Both the position numbers and the translations under genes were made by a program. The notes below the pieces were generated by a model that worked only from the letters and a program-made list of their open reading frames with translations, was not told where the DNA came from and made no database searches. A stretch of 64,000 nucleotides of DNA from Cheiracanthium punctorium (taxonomy: Eukaryota; Arthropoda; Arachnida; Araneae; Cheiracanthiidae): assembly GCA_038373885.1 (NCBI GenBank), contig JAWZYV010017538.1:620001-684000 (forward strand), given 5' to 3'. Below, piece after piece: positions 1 to 11,300 of the stretch. The stretch's first letter is position 1; each line of letters starts with the position of its first letter.

Positions 1-1369
1 TGAACTTTTGCAGAAGTTTTGTTACTATTTAAGAAAATTTGATGTTATTTTACGATTTTCAATTCATCAAGCATTATTGAGCAAAGAGTTTTGTAACTTT
101 TAAATGTGTTACATCATTATAACTATTCTTGGCTTGTCATTTAAAAACTACTGTCATAGCTTTTGTGTTGACTATCTGAACATGTACTTAACTGTATTAA
201 TAGTAATATGTTGCATAATACATCTGTTGTATGTCTTACTCATTATCCCACTGCACCCCAATCCCTGCCTCATTGTGCTCTGAAAAGGATCACAATGTGA
301 CAACTTGAGTACTTTTCGAAAATTAACTTTTTTTCAAAGAACTATTGGTCAAGGTCCCTAGACTCACTACACTCACTTTTCATATGAGGCATTTAGTCCC
401 TAATAAAGGCTTATTCGTATAAAAAAAAGGCATAATTTCAACAGACAAAACGGAAAGATTGCATCAGGTAGAATGTTACTGACCTACACATTGCTTTGTT
501 CTTGCATGTTCCTCGGAACATAAAAATTTAAACTTCAAACTATTTTTAATTATTTAAAACCTATGGAACACTTGCATATTTGCCACCGATGGAGATATTT
601 CATAATTTGGCGACTTTCATATATGTGTAGTTAATAATTAGCTCTAAGAAAACAATACTTCATTTGTTTTCTTTGGTAAAAGCTATGGAACAGCTGGAAT
701 AGCTTGCCACCAATGGCGACTTTTCATTATTTGGTGATTTACACATGCTCATAACCGATAATTACTGCTCATGTATGGATATCGGAAAAACCCTTATCCA
801 TACATAATCCTTTGCAGATTGGCATATTTAGCACCACCAAATATATCATCTTACCATGCCGGCAAATATCCAAGCGGTACTATAACTGCTATAATGGCAT
901 AGTTAATACCCCCAAATATATCTACTGGTAGCAAATACTGAAGCTGAAACTAACCGGCTTTACTATAATTTGCATTTTAATTATTTTTCATTTTCAAGAT
1001 ACTGGGTGCCAGCATTTTGGAACACGCAGTTCAGATTCACCCTGCTTGGAGAGATAGACTTGTGCAAGATCTTACCTGATTCCAAAATGGTGCTTTTTAA
1101 ATCAGTTGCAATTAGTTATTCTGTTTTGGAAAAATGAATAATCAGTAATTCTAGAGAACTTACTATTTGAAAATTGTGAACTTCGTGTAACACACTTTGA
1201 CTTATATATTTCACATACTGTATAATTTGGCATAAAATTGGTGTAATTCTACTTCATGTTTTTTAATTTCACGTAATACTACATACTTGGAATTGTTTTG
1301 TTGCAAAGGCTTGAATGATTTTATGCTGGTGAAAATTGCCAAACCTGGCAACCATTATCCTTATTTTTT

Positions 1370-1525
1370 CAGTTTTTATTAATATCTTCTAAAACAATTG
1401 GAATTTCAAAATTTAAGTCAGCTTATCAGCTTCCCCAGAATTTTCTGAATCCGTGGACACCTTCATTGAAACTCAAATCCCCATGGTTTCAGAGACGATA
1501 GTGGAACAAGCTTTTGACAGCAGCA
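1370..1525 (-). repeat. Diverged relic of the Helitron 5' region
   Basis: The order of motifs here (TTTTTATTAATATCTTCTAA, TGGAATTTCAAAATTTAA, TGAATCCGTGGACACCTT, ATTGAAACTCAAATCCCC, GGTTTCAGAGACGATA) matches the right-hand ends of the two Helitrons at 15315-21463 in the same orientation. The match lies 20-175 bp inside the Helitron 5' end. The terminus itself is not preserved. Confidence 0.65.
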
Positions 1526-2646
1526 TCTGTTACTTTTTTTTAGAATAGAGAGGTAAAATCATTATAAATTCTGAAACAAATTACTATGAAAGCTAAGAAT
1601 TGTCAAAATATTGTTCTGCATTTAATCTTTAGTTTATATTAAAAGAAAGGAAATTATTTTAAAGCAACTAAAAATTGTCACACTGTGCCTCCCTCTCTCT
1701 TATAAGTGACTTTAGCAGAAAACTATTTCTATTTTAATTCCATTTTGTAGTTGATTTATTCTTAGAAAAAAGTATTTTGTACTGAAATTATAAAACTGCT
1801 TTGTATGCATAGTATTAGGTCATCATGTATGGGAATTTCTTTTAATTTTTTTTTATAGTTTTTGCTAAAATGTGTGTTTTTTGAAAAATTGGGATGTTTT
1901 ATTATGTAATGTAATTTTACTGTATTGCTGCAACAAATTTTTGTACATTTTCTATTTGAATTAATATAACTTACTGTTATCCAAATGAAAGCTGAAATTA
2001 CATATACAGTTGCATACCTGCTAACTTGTACAGTTTGACCATACCTTATACAGATTTTAGCTAAATCATAAGATTATATGGCCACTTAGTAAAATCAAAT
2101 GATTTCATTTATGAAAACAATTCTATAAGTTTATAGAAAAATGACCATAAATTTATAGAATTTGTATAAATTCTATAGATTCTGCAACATTTTTTTGTAT
2201 GGTTTTAAATAAGTGTGTTTTTATTCAGTACATTAAAAAATTCAAACTACCCATTCATAATGGAAAAAAATGAGATAATTTCAACATATGCAATCATATT
2301 TACGCTAAACATCCTCCCTACTTGCTCTTTAATCCTAAGTACAATGTAGAAGAGAACTTCAAGGGATTGTTTTGTGGGGTGGGAGAATTTGAGATTTTTG
2401 ACATAGGCATTGTATTTGGGAGTGTCTGTAGTTGGCCCATTCAAATTAGCTTGCATATTTTTGTTTCTTTACATAAAATATTAATATGTAGCTGCTTTTT
2501 ACATAAGGATCTGAGGAGGATGTGGAAAAGAACAGTTGTAAAACAAAATTATTTTTTGTTGTTACACATGTTGACAAAACTAGAATTGTGCAATTTGTAT
2601 GTCTATTTGGATAAAATAAGTTTCTTTTAATTTGCTAGGCTTTTAA

Positions 2647-2855
2647 TTTTTGTGTCAAACTATTTTTAGACACTTGGCAATTTTCCCATTCTGTTCAACA
2701 ATGATCTACAATCTCTCATTAGCTTCAGATTTTTTCTCAAAATGCTCAAATTTTTGTGTCAAACTATTTTTAGCAACTTTGCAATTTCCCATTCTGTCCA
2801 ACAATGATCTACCATCTCTCATTAGCTTCAGATTTTTCCTTAAAATGCAATTTGC
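2647..2855. repeat. Tandem duplication, 104-bp unit, two copies
   Basis: Two adjacent units (2647-2750 and 2751-2855) both begin TTTTTGTGTCAAACTATTTT and contain ACAATGATCTACAATCTCTC or a close variant. They differ at several positions, so the duplication is not very recent. No coding potential is evident. Confidence 0.85.
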
Positions 2856-3104
2856 TACGTCTTTACAAACATATGCTGTATAAATGAAAGTGAAAAAAAA
2901 ATTGATCACCTAATAGCCAATAAATAAATAAATAAATAAGCAAAGAATGAAATTCTAGTTTCAAAGCTCCATAAATTTATGTATCTCAATTATTTTATAA
3001 TTTTGCTAGGAGATTTTTTAATCTTCCAACTTATTTAGAGCAATGCAAAATACATTTTTAAAGTATAGAAATAAAAAAATAAAAAAGACATTTTGCTCTA
3101 AAAA

Positions 3105-3147
<43 letters not shown>

Positions 3148-3368
3148 TGCTTAAAATTGACATTTTCATTGAATAAAATTCTGTTGTGGTGGTGTGTATT
3201 TTAATTACTTTTATCCAAATTTAGTTTTTGCTTAAATCTGAAAACCTGCATTCATACTCTAATATAACTTTTTCCAAACCACTGTTTTTAGCAAGGAAAT
3301 GTTGAAGAAAGATAATGCAATTAAATTTTCTGATGCCGAAAAAAGGAATACTGACAAGTTTTAGCAGT

Positions 3369-3530
3369 CAGAGCTGCCAAGTCTCCGGCTTTTTCCGGCA
3401 GATTTCCCACCACAATTTTTAGACAGTTTTATTTTGCATTAAATATTTGGACTTATTTTAAGCATAAATTTGTAAGTAAAAATTAGTGGTGGGAAATCTC
3501 CCGAAAAAAGCCGGAGACTTGGCAGCTCTG
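3369..3530. mobile_element. Foldback MITE, ~45-bp TIRs, 6-bp TSD
   Basis: This 162-bp element starts CAGAGCTGCCAAGTCTCCGG and ends with its inverse complement. Each arm is about 45 bp with a few mismatches. It is flanked on both sides by AGCAGT (3363-3368 and 3531-3536), a perfect 6-bp duplication. No coding sequence. The CAG start resembles hAT, but the 6-bp target also fits other superfamilies. Confidence 0.88.
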
Positions 3531-4019
3531 AGCAGTGTTGAAGATATGGAGATTATGATGGTTGAAATTCAACCAAATCGATTTTTTGATCTTAAATTAT
3601 AGCTTATTTCATTGTGAACAATCTGATGCCAAATTTTCAATAGTTTGACATTTATGAGATATAGCAAAAGCAAGTTCTAAATTTCGTCTTTAAATGCTTA
3701 TATCTCAAAATAGCAAATTTTGCATTCTGTGCAGCATATCTTTGGAACTTTTCAACTGAATACCTTAAAATTTTCAGGACATGTTCATAATTATATGCAT
3801 AAAATGAATTATAAAGATAAAACAGATAAAAAAAAATTATAAGCAAAAAAGGCTGCAGAAATTGCAAGATTTTTGTTTTTTCCTAATTAAAATTATTGTT
3901 GTTGCATTTTAAATGTCTTAATGATTGTAATTTAAATTCTTATTAGTATTTTCTTTAATCTAAGATGAAATTTGCTGGGAAATCTGGAAAACTTTTGTTA
4001 TTCTGTGTGAACTGCATTA

Positions 4020-5260
4020 TACGATCCTTGTCTAAAAAGTTTCTGACCTAACAAAGAGATATTTCCTTCAAATTTATATTTATTTTTCTACATAGTCTCC
4101 TTTTAAGTTTAAACATTTTCCTCAGCGATGCTTCCATCCTTTTAATCCATCCAAATAGTAATTTGAGTCTTTCTCTGCAAAATAATTGTTGAAGAAGATT
4201 ATGACCTCCTCATTTGATGAAAATTTCTGTCCTCCAAGTGCAGCTATCCGATTAGAAAACAATAGAAAGTCACTGGAGGATCTTGCGAGTAAGAAGGATG
4301 ACCAAGCAGTTCAAACTGTAATTTATAGATTTTTGCCATGGCAACTACTGAAGTTTGAGCTGGAGCATTGTCCTGTTAAACAATATTTTCTTTCTCTGCA
4401 AATATGACCATTTTCCCATAATTTCTCTCAAGTAATGATGCATAGTATTCTCCTGAAATGGTTTTTCCTTTTTCTTGATAATCAATTAAGACAACTCCAT
4501 GGCTATCCCAGAAAACAGTCGCCATCACTTTCCCAGCTGAAGGAACAGTTGTTGCATTTTTTTTTGGAGCGGATTCCCCTTTGGCAGTCCACTGTTTTGA
4601 CTGCATTTTTGGGGAATAATGATGTATCCATGTCTCATCTACTGTAATTAATCGGTGCCAACATTCTGATTTATTGTGCCTAAACTATACCAAAGAAGCA
4701 TTGAAAATGTTCATCCGAACTCAATTTTGGTCCTAAGTGAGCAAATGTGGCACCCAACGTGCTGCCAGCTTTCTCATACCTAATTCTTGATTTAGAATGT
4801 GACAAACATATTTTTTAGACGTGTTCATAGCTTCTGCTATCTCCCTAACTTTTATTCCGTGATCATCCAGCATCATGTGATGAACTTGAGCAATATTATT
4901 GTCCGTGGTTTCAGTTTTTGGTCTTCCCGAACATTCATTATCACCCAAACTGGTATGGCCATGCTTGAATTCAGCTGCCCAAAATCTTACTGTAGTAAAT
5001 GATGGTCCAAATTCTTCATACACAGAATCAAACTTGTTTTTAATTTTTGTAGGTGTATTACCTTTCAAAAACAAATACTTAATAACAGCTCAATACTCAA
5101 TTTTTTTTCCATTTTTACATAAAGAATCACATTGACTCACTCAAACGTATGTCAAAAAACAACTGCGTGTCCAAAATGGCTGAAATTTTGCTGTGCACTT
5201 ATCAAAACATGCAAAAATGTTCCCCAACTTCTATTGACAAGTACTGTCAGTAAATGTCAT
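4020..5260 (-). mobile_element. Degenerate mariner-family element
   Basis: Minus-strand reading gives a mariner transposase in broken frames. The HTH region is at 5074-4733 (KIKNKFDSVYEEFGPSFTTV, SGRPKTETTDNNI, REIAEAMNTSKKYVCHILNQ, KLAARWVPHLLT). A catalytic-core segment lies at about 4660-4376 (DETW, KQWTAKGESAPKK, PSAGKVMATVFWDSHGV, EKGKTISGEYY), then QDNAPAQTSV further down. Frame changes and stops interrupt it, so it is inactive. The left end has CTTGTCTAAAAAGTTTCTGA and the right end CTTGTC-containing sequence in inverted orientation; boundaries are approximate. Confidence 0.88.
4376..5074 (-). pseudogene. Mariner transposase remnant (DD34D class)
   Basis: Two open segments, 5074-4733 and 4606-4376, carry the N-terminal DNA-binding half and part of the catalytic half of a mariner transposase. 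The first Asp is visible in a DETW motif between them and the second in QDNA beyond 4376, but these are in shifted frames. A full protein would be about 345 residues; the longest intact piece is 113. No promoter or intact start is preserved. Confidence 0.88.
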
Positions 5261-6198
5261 CTCTCTGATTAATGAAAAATCTGAAAAAAAAACTCGTCAC
5301 AGGGAGACATGCACTTCATTAAAGAATATTTTCAATGCTATTAAAATTTTAGGGCTGCATTCCGATTAAAAACTCTGTTATAGTGAGACTTTAATGTATT
5401 CATAGTTTTTGCAGCTATCTAATAAAAGACTTTTCATTTACTAGAAGTATGCTAAAAACAAAACTGATTATTTATTTATTTATGTTTTTATTTTTTGTTT
5501 ATTTTTAGCAACTAAATCAAGTATTTCGAACACTTAAATAATACAAAATAAAGTCCCCTGCTATATTATGTTCATGTTGCATGTGCATATCTGTGTTAAC
5601 TGTGAGCTTAATTAATAATTTAGTTAAAAATTATGTTAATATTTTACTAAATTATTAAAGAGATACCAGAAAAATTCTAAGATTTCCAGATTTACAATGT
5701 TGACAGGTATGCAATTGTTTAACTCAAAAAAGTTTTCTTTTTCAAATTTTAATTATGTTTACTCTTTTCTTTTCATTCTTGCTTGCTAAATTATTTGAAA
5801 TCAGGAATTATAACTATTTATCATGGGAAATTATGTAAGTGTAGCAATAATCAAAGCACTCTGCACACCTTTCCATTCAGCTTTCATTTCCTGCATTAAT
5901 CATTTATTATTATTGTGTAACCATTTTCTGTATTTGATAATTGCACCACTTCCGTTTCATTTTATTCTTCCTTTGCTCATTCTTTTTCCTGATTACACCC
6001 TGCTTTTCTGATATGTTAAATGGTTGTTTATTTTATGAATAAAAAAGTACCAAACGCATTTTTCCTTGCTCCCTTATTTTATTCTTTCACTGAAAAGAAT
6101 CATGAAATTTAATGTTTAGTTTTAAAGTTGACCAGTGTTTAACTCCATGCGTTAACCTCCATGTGAACCATATGTGATTTATATATTTGTTAAATAAA

Positions 6199-6500
6199 AT
6201 AAATATGTCATCCACTTCAAAATTTTTTGATTGTCTTTTTACAAGCTGTCCTACTGAAATAAACGATAAACCTGTATCGGTTACAAAACTTTTAGAAAAA
6301 ATTCTTAAAAATAAAAAATGCAAAACATGCCACTCAGAAAAATTAAGAATTTTTGCTGAAAGTTTCTCAAAAGGTGCAGTTTTTTTTTTTTCTTTTTTGC
6401 TTATTACAGCGTATAATGCAGCTTATGAAGAACCATCTTGATTTTTTTCAAAACCTTGGTGCTATTAGTTTAGTTCAATTTGTGTATCAAGACCAATAAC
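6199..6500 (+). repeat. Dispersed repeat, copy 1 (second copy at 57108-57420)
   Basis: It shares long stretches with 57108-57420 in the same orientation, for example CAAAACTTTTAGAAAAAATT, GCAGCTTATGAAGAACCATC and GGTGCTATTAGTTTA. In this copy a frame of 84 codons is open (PVSVTKLLEKILKNKKCKTC), but the other copy breaks it by indels. The family is unknown; it may be a retroposed or transposon-derived gene fragment. Confidence 0.75.
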
Positions 6501-7904
6501 AGTTTTTTTTCTTACTTTTTCAGCAATTTCTGCCAAGTGACTCTGTAATGTGGTTCATTAATCCTTTCAGACCAGATGTCCACAATTGATGTAACAAATT
6601 TTAAAAGGAAATTACAGAGTAAATACTAATAATTTTAAGTTGTAAACTGTTGTGTATATTTTGCAGGAATATAGTAATCAGACTTTTTAAAAATTATTAC
6701 AAATTTAATCTCTCATTATAAAAAGTTTACATATATATATCTATTCAAGAGAAATTATTTAATCAGGTCTGAAAGGGTTAATTTTATGCGAAGCATGAAC
6801 TTTTGTATTAAAAGCTTAAAAATTGAGAAAAATACTTTTTATTCGTTTAAACATGTTTCAGAGGCTAATTGCCAAGATTACTTATAGTATTTGGATTACA
6901 AATTTGTAGATCTGAAGTTTTGAAAGCTGCAGGAAAGAAAATCTTTTTATTAACTTCTTCTCTCTTTACGAAATTTTTGCAATGGGGATGCCAAATAATT
7001 TGAAAAATATCTTACAATTTTAATGGATGAATTTTATTTTGTTTGATGTATATATACACATATATACATACAGGGTAACCAATTTAAAAGAGTATCCATT
7101 GGTTTTTCTTATTACCCTTAATTCTAACAGATGTTGCAACTATTCCAACACTGAAGGATAATTGTTTGAATCTTGCTTGAGAGTAAGAGACATTTTTCAA
7201 CGCTGTTGGACTGTTATATCATTATTTGTAAGGTAAAACAGGAGCGGAGATGCATGATGTTTCTTAATACTATGATAATTGCACTTTTTAAAAACATAAT
7301 TCAAAATTTTGATTTTATCGTTCCTTACAGCAAATGTTGAAAGTGTTTGCCACTGTTTTGAATGCAAACATGAACAGATCGAACCAAGTTTTTGATGCAC
7401 TTCGCAACATTGTTGGTGCCAGTGGCATACACAGTATTTTTTTTGGGGGGGGGGGGGCAAGGTGTAGGAGTATATTCGTGCAGAACTGGCTTAAAGTAAA
7501 TGTTTTATATAATAAAAAAAACACACACAAAGGATGGTGTTAGATCAAAATAAAGAGAAACACTTAGTCAAAAACATGCATTGTTAAGTCGTTATCTTGG
7601 ATTACACTCAGCATTATACTTTGGACTGATGGCAAAATATTAGAAAGTGAAATTACATGCACAATTGCCAGTGGGACACTTCATTGCAGTGTCAGAATAA
7701 CTATTGGGGGTGGAGCAAGGATTGCAATCAGAGAATGTATGAAACTGTGTGATATTTTATTTATGACAGTTTGAAATAAGAGCTTCCTTATTTTGTACTA
7801 ACTTATCACACTTCACACAAACCAAGAAGATTTTAAGAAAGAAAGAGTGTAAGACTATAAGTGATTTTTAATTGGATAATCTTTCTGCACTTTTTATTTG
7901 TACT

Positions 7905-8140
7905 ATAAAAATAAATCTACTATATGCACTGTTATATAGCACATGGAGTTTTTAATTTATCATTTTATTTATTACTTCTTGAATAAAGCTAAATGAAGTA
8001 TGTTTATTTCTCAACAACAAAAATCATACAAAAATGCTACAATTTTGTCTACTAAACTGTCAACTTTTCTATGTCAGTGAGGCTACTAATGATACTATTT
8101 TTGCCTCCTGACACTGGTGGTATAGACAGAACCCCCATGA
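7905..8140 (+). repeat. Dispersed MITE-like repeat, copy 1 (copy 2 at 22620-22855)
   Basis: It shares with 22620-22855 the segments TTTTTAATTTATCATTTTAT, GGCTACTAATGATACTATTT and TTTGCCTCCTGACA in the same orientation. It ends about 65 bp before the TSG101 exon at 8205. Copy 2 lies beside GGTGTCCA/TGGACACC inverted ends, so this is probably an end-eroded MITE. Confidence 0.7.
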
Positions 8141-8204
8141 CCCTGTTCATAGAATAAACAGGATTATAGTTCCCCAAATTTAATTATTAAATTTTTTTTT
8201 TCAG

Positions 8205-8327
8205 GTTATATGCCTATGCCAAATGTTGGAACTACTTATCCTCCGGCTTATCCACCTGTATTGGGTTCAGGAGCGCCACCTGCATACCCCCCAGTATCAA
8301 CTCCTTATCCTCAAACGGCTTTCCCGA
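8205..8327 (+). CDS. TSG101: TSG101 exon, start of proline-rich region
   Basis: The acceptor is a T-run ending in TTCAG and the donor is GTAAGT. The first two bases complete a codon from an upstream exon outside the window, and the exon ends with one base of a codon. It encodes a linker with PPAYPP, PPAYPP and STPYPQ repeats. The opening YMPMP matches the SYMPGMP stretch of vertebrate TSG101, just downstream of the region that in human binds CEP55 and ALIX. That preceding segment is not visible here. Confidence 0.92.
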
Positions 8328-11300
8328 GTAAGTTTTTTTTTTTTTCTTTTCTTTAATTTATAATGATGTACCAAGTATCACTTATTGAGTTCTGGATACT
8401 TGGCCATTTACTGCTCAGCCATGTACCAAATGCCAAAAGAGAAAAATTGTAACCAACTTTTTTCATCGCTTTAAATTTACTCACTGCCTTTATTAAATAA
8501 TTTTTCTATCATGATGTTTATTATTTCTTATCTGTTCATAATTCAAAGTGATTGTCTGTAGTCAAAGTCATTTTAAAATAAAAGTGATTTGTTATTCTAA
8601 ATCATACTGAAAAATCATGTTTTTATAGCCCCATATCCTGCAGCTACAGGTTATAGCTACCCTCCATACAATTCTGCCTCTGGTGGTATGCCAGCAACTA
8701 ACAGCTATCCAACAACGGCTACTTCAACTGCCACACCACCGTATCCTCCTCAGACGACCTCCTCAAGTCTGTCTATGCAAAGTAGCACTGGCACAATAAC
8801 AGAAGAGCACATTCATGCATCTTTATTGTCTGCTGTTGAGGACAAATTAAAAAAACGCTTAAGAGAAGTCCTTGCCCAATCTCAGGTAATTATATCTTCC
8901 TATAACTAAGATGTAAATGGTACTTTAACTGCAGTCAGTATAACAATAAATGCTTATCTGCATTCATGGCATTTTATAGTGCCAATTGAGTTGTTTACTT
9001 TTTTTGAAAAATGAGAATTTCAGAAGCTTCATTTGAAGTGCACTTTTTTTTTTTTTTTTTTTTTTCCCCAAGCATGTATTATTTCTTTGAACAAAATGCT
9101 TAACAGGGCATGTAGAATTTTTCAGATTTTTTCCAACTCTAATACTTGCATATTATAAATGCTTTATGATATTAATTCTATCATTCAAAATATTTTTTTA
9201 GGCTGAAATAGAAGTTTTGAAAAAAACTGAAGAAGACTTGAATAAGGGGAAAATGAAATTACAAGAAATTATTGCTCGAATGCAGTCTGAACAAGTAACT
9301 TTTTACTTCCTGTTTATTAGACATATAATAGTTAAAAATGTATAATTTTCTCAAATTATCTGTGATAATTTTAATTACTGTATTCATTTTAGTCTTATTA
9401 CTAGTATCTCATTGGTTTACCTATCTTATTATTTAAAGACAAACCCATTTTCTCTATGGTTTATTACAGTTTAACAGCATTCTTAATGTAAGTCGTTCAA
9501 TAACATTTTTCTTTTAAAAATATGTTGTGACTATTTGATAGCATATTAGTATCCCTATATTTAACTTATTGATAAAAGTAACATTATTGTAAAATTTTGC
9601 CAGATCTGATTATAGTTATCTTTGTTTTCATTCTAACATTGCTGTCACACAGTGACATTGCCTCTAATTCTGTTCAGTTCTATTACTCATTGATCTGTTT
9701 ATTTACCTTCTGCTTATTAAATTCTATTTTGATAGTTTAAGAGATCTATACAAAAATAACTTTGATTTGAAATTCTTTTCATATCTGTACAATACTAGTT
9801 CCTGTGAATGATACTTCTTTACTTAATGGGTCTCAAGCAGTGTTAATTTAACTGATATCTGAAAGCAGACTTTATTTTTATATTAGTCATGTCGTAGCTT
9901 AAAAGAAAAAAATATATATATATGGTGCATTTTACTTAAATATATCAATTTTTATAATTTAATATCAGTTATCCCCAGATCTGTAAATTTTCTTACCTCA
10001 AAAAATAAAAAATATGGTTTTTGAGGTGAAATCTTGTTTCTGAAAAGAAATTCATATCCCAATGAGATAATACAAGATCTTCAGTGTTTTAGCATCTGTT
10101 TCAGAAATTTCTAATCCTCTGATCTAAAGAAACCATAAATCATGTCTGTGTAGGATTGCTTGGCATGTTTGACCTCAGTGTCTAGGTGAATATGGGTGAT
10201 CTGATTAGGGAGTGAAAATCTTGACACCAGATTTTGCAAACTAGTGAGAGATGAGCTGAATGTTTGACTCAAAAGCTCCTTCAGTCTTTGTCTAGATCAG
10301 GTATTGGCAACCTTTGAAACGTTGTGGGACAAACTTTAGGGTATTAACAGGGTTCATACTCCCTCAGAGAAAACTCGGGGAATTCAAAATTAGCTCTTCA
10401 AACTCTGAGAAACTTCACGCAAAAATGAATTATTCTTTTAAAAAGAAACTGGAAAATTCAATTTTTGTCTGGAAAATCAAAGTTGTTCTCCCAGTTTTTT
10501 GTATTTTCTGCTTTAATTCAGTGTGATTGAGTATTCTTGGGCCATAAAACAAAGAAAAAAAATAGCAGCAATATGCTATTAATTATTGAAACTACATTAA
10601 GATGTTTCTATTTAAAAAACTTTACATTCTCTAAAATAGGGGTGGTCGCTCATAGAAGTTTCACTGTATTTATTCAGCTTGCATCTGTAGTGTTCCCCCT
10701 CTTCTGGGAGCAGATTTTTTTTTGGCAAGAGGAAAGGATAGAACAATTTTCAGAAGGCCTCCCTTGCAGGGTGCAGGAAGCAGGGACCGCAGTGCTCCTT
10801 TTTTTCCTTTTTTTTTTCAATTGGCTCCTTTTTCCCTATTTTTTTCTTTAAATACAGTTTCCCCTCCTATTTTCAGCCTTTTCTTCCTTTTATTCCTTTT
10901 CCCCTCTCGCTTTCCCACAGTTCTCTTTCTTTGATTTTTTTTTTTTTCTTTCTTTCGGAATGACGGCGCCTATAGTACAGCCAATCATAAATATCACTCG
11001 CGTGAAGAAGTCCAGCTTCCATAGGGATAATGTAAGAGCAGAAACGCGCGCATACGTGGCATTGGCGGAAACCGTGGTGGTGAAAAAACAGCTTTACAGG
11101 GCTCAAATGCAGATCCGAAACTATTTGAGTTAGCTGGGAGTTATTTCCCCGCCGTTCTTTAATGAAGAAACGCTGTTTAAAATTCTTCCAATCATAGTCA
11201 GATAATGTAGACGCACGCCAGATGCGGATACATTCAAAGGTCTTGCAGATAGTTTTCCAGTAATTCCAAGTTGTTTTTTTTTAAATGGATAGTTACCTAA

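Larger units (their letters stand above)
1..3368. other. Presumed TSG101 intron, AT-rich, with small repeats
   Basis: I find no exon and no recognisable UEV domain here. Visible structures are a weak ~125-bp duplication around 550-770 (both halves contain CTATGGAACA and TTGCCACC), a Helitron relic (1370-1525), a 104-bp tandem duplication (2647-2855), a TAAA microsatellite (2921-2939) and a ~35-bp A-run near 3110-3145. Confidence 0.6.
5261..8204. other. Presumed TSG101 intron, AT-rich
   Basis: I recognise no exon. The segment contains the dispersed repeats at 6199-6500 and 7905-8140, a 13-base G-run at 7445-7457, and a short TATATACACATATATACATA microsatellite near 7050. The last 15 bp form the polypyrimidine tract of the 8205 acceptor. 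Confidence 0.6.

Noticed and set aside
7197..7543. Overlapping frames on both strands near a G-run
   Set aside because: Pro-rich translation comes from the G-run. No domain; not exonic TSG101.
10722..11106. Pyrimidine-rich frames
   Set aside because: Low-complexity T/C tracts at the left end of the hAT element generate Phe/Ser/Leu-rich translations.
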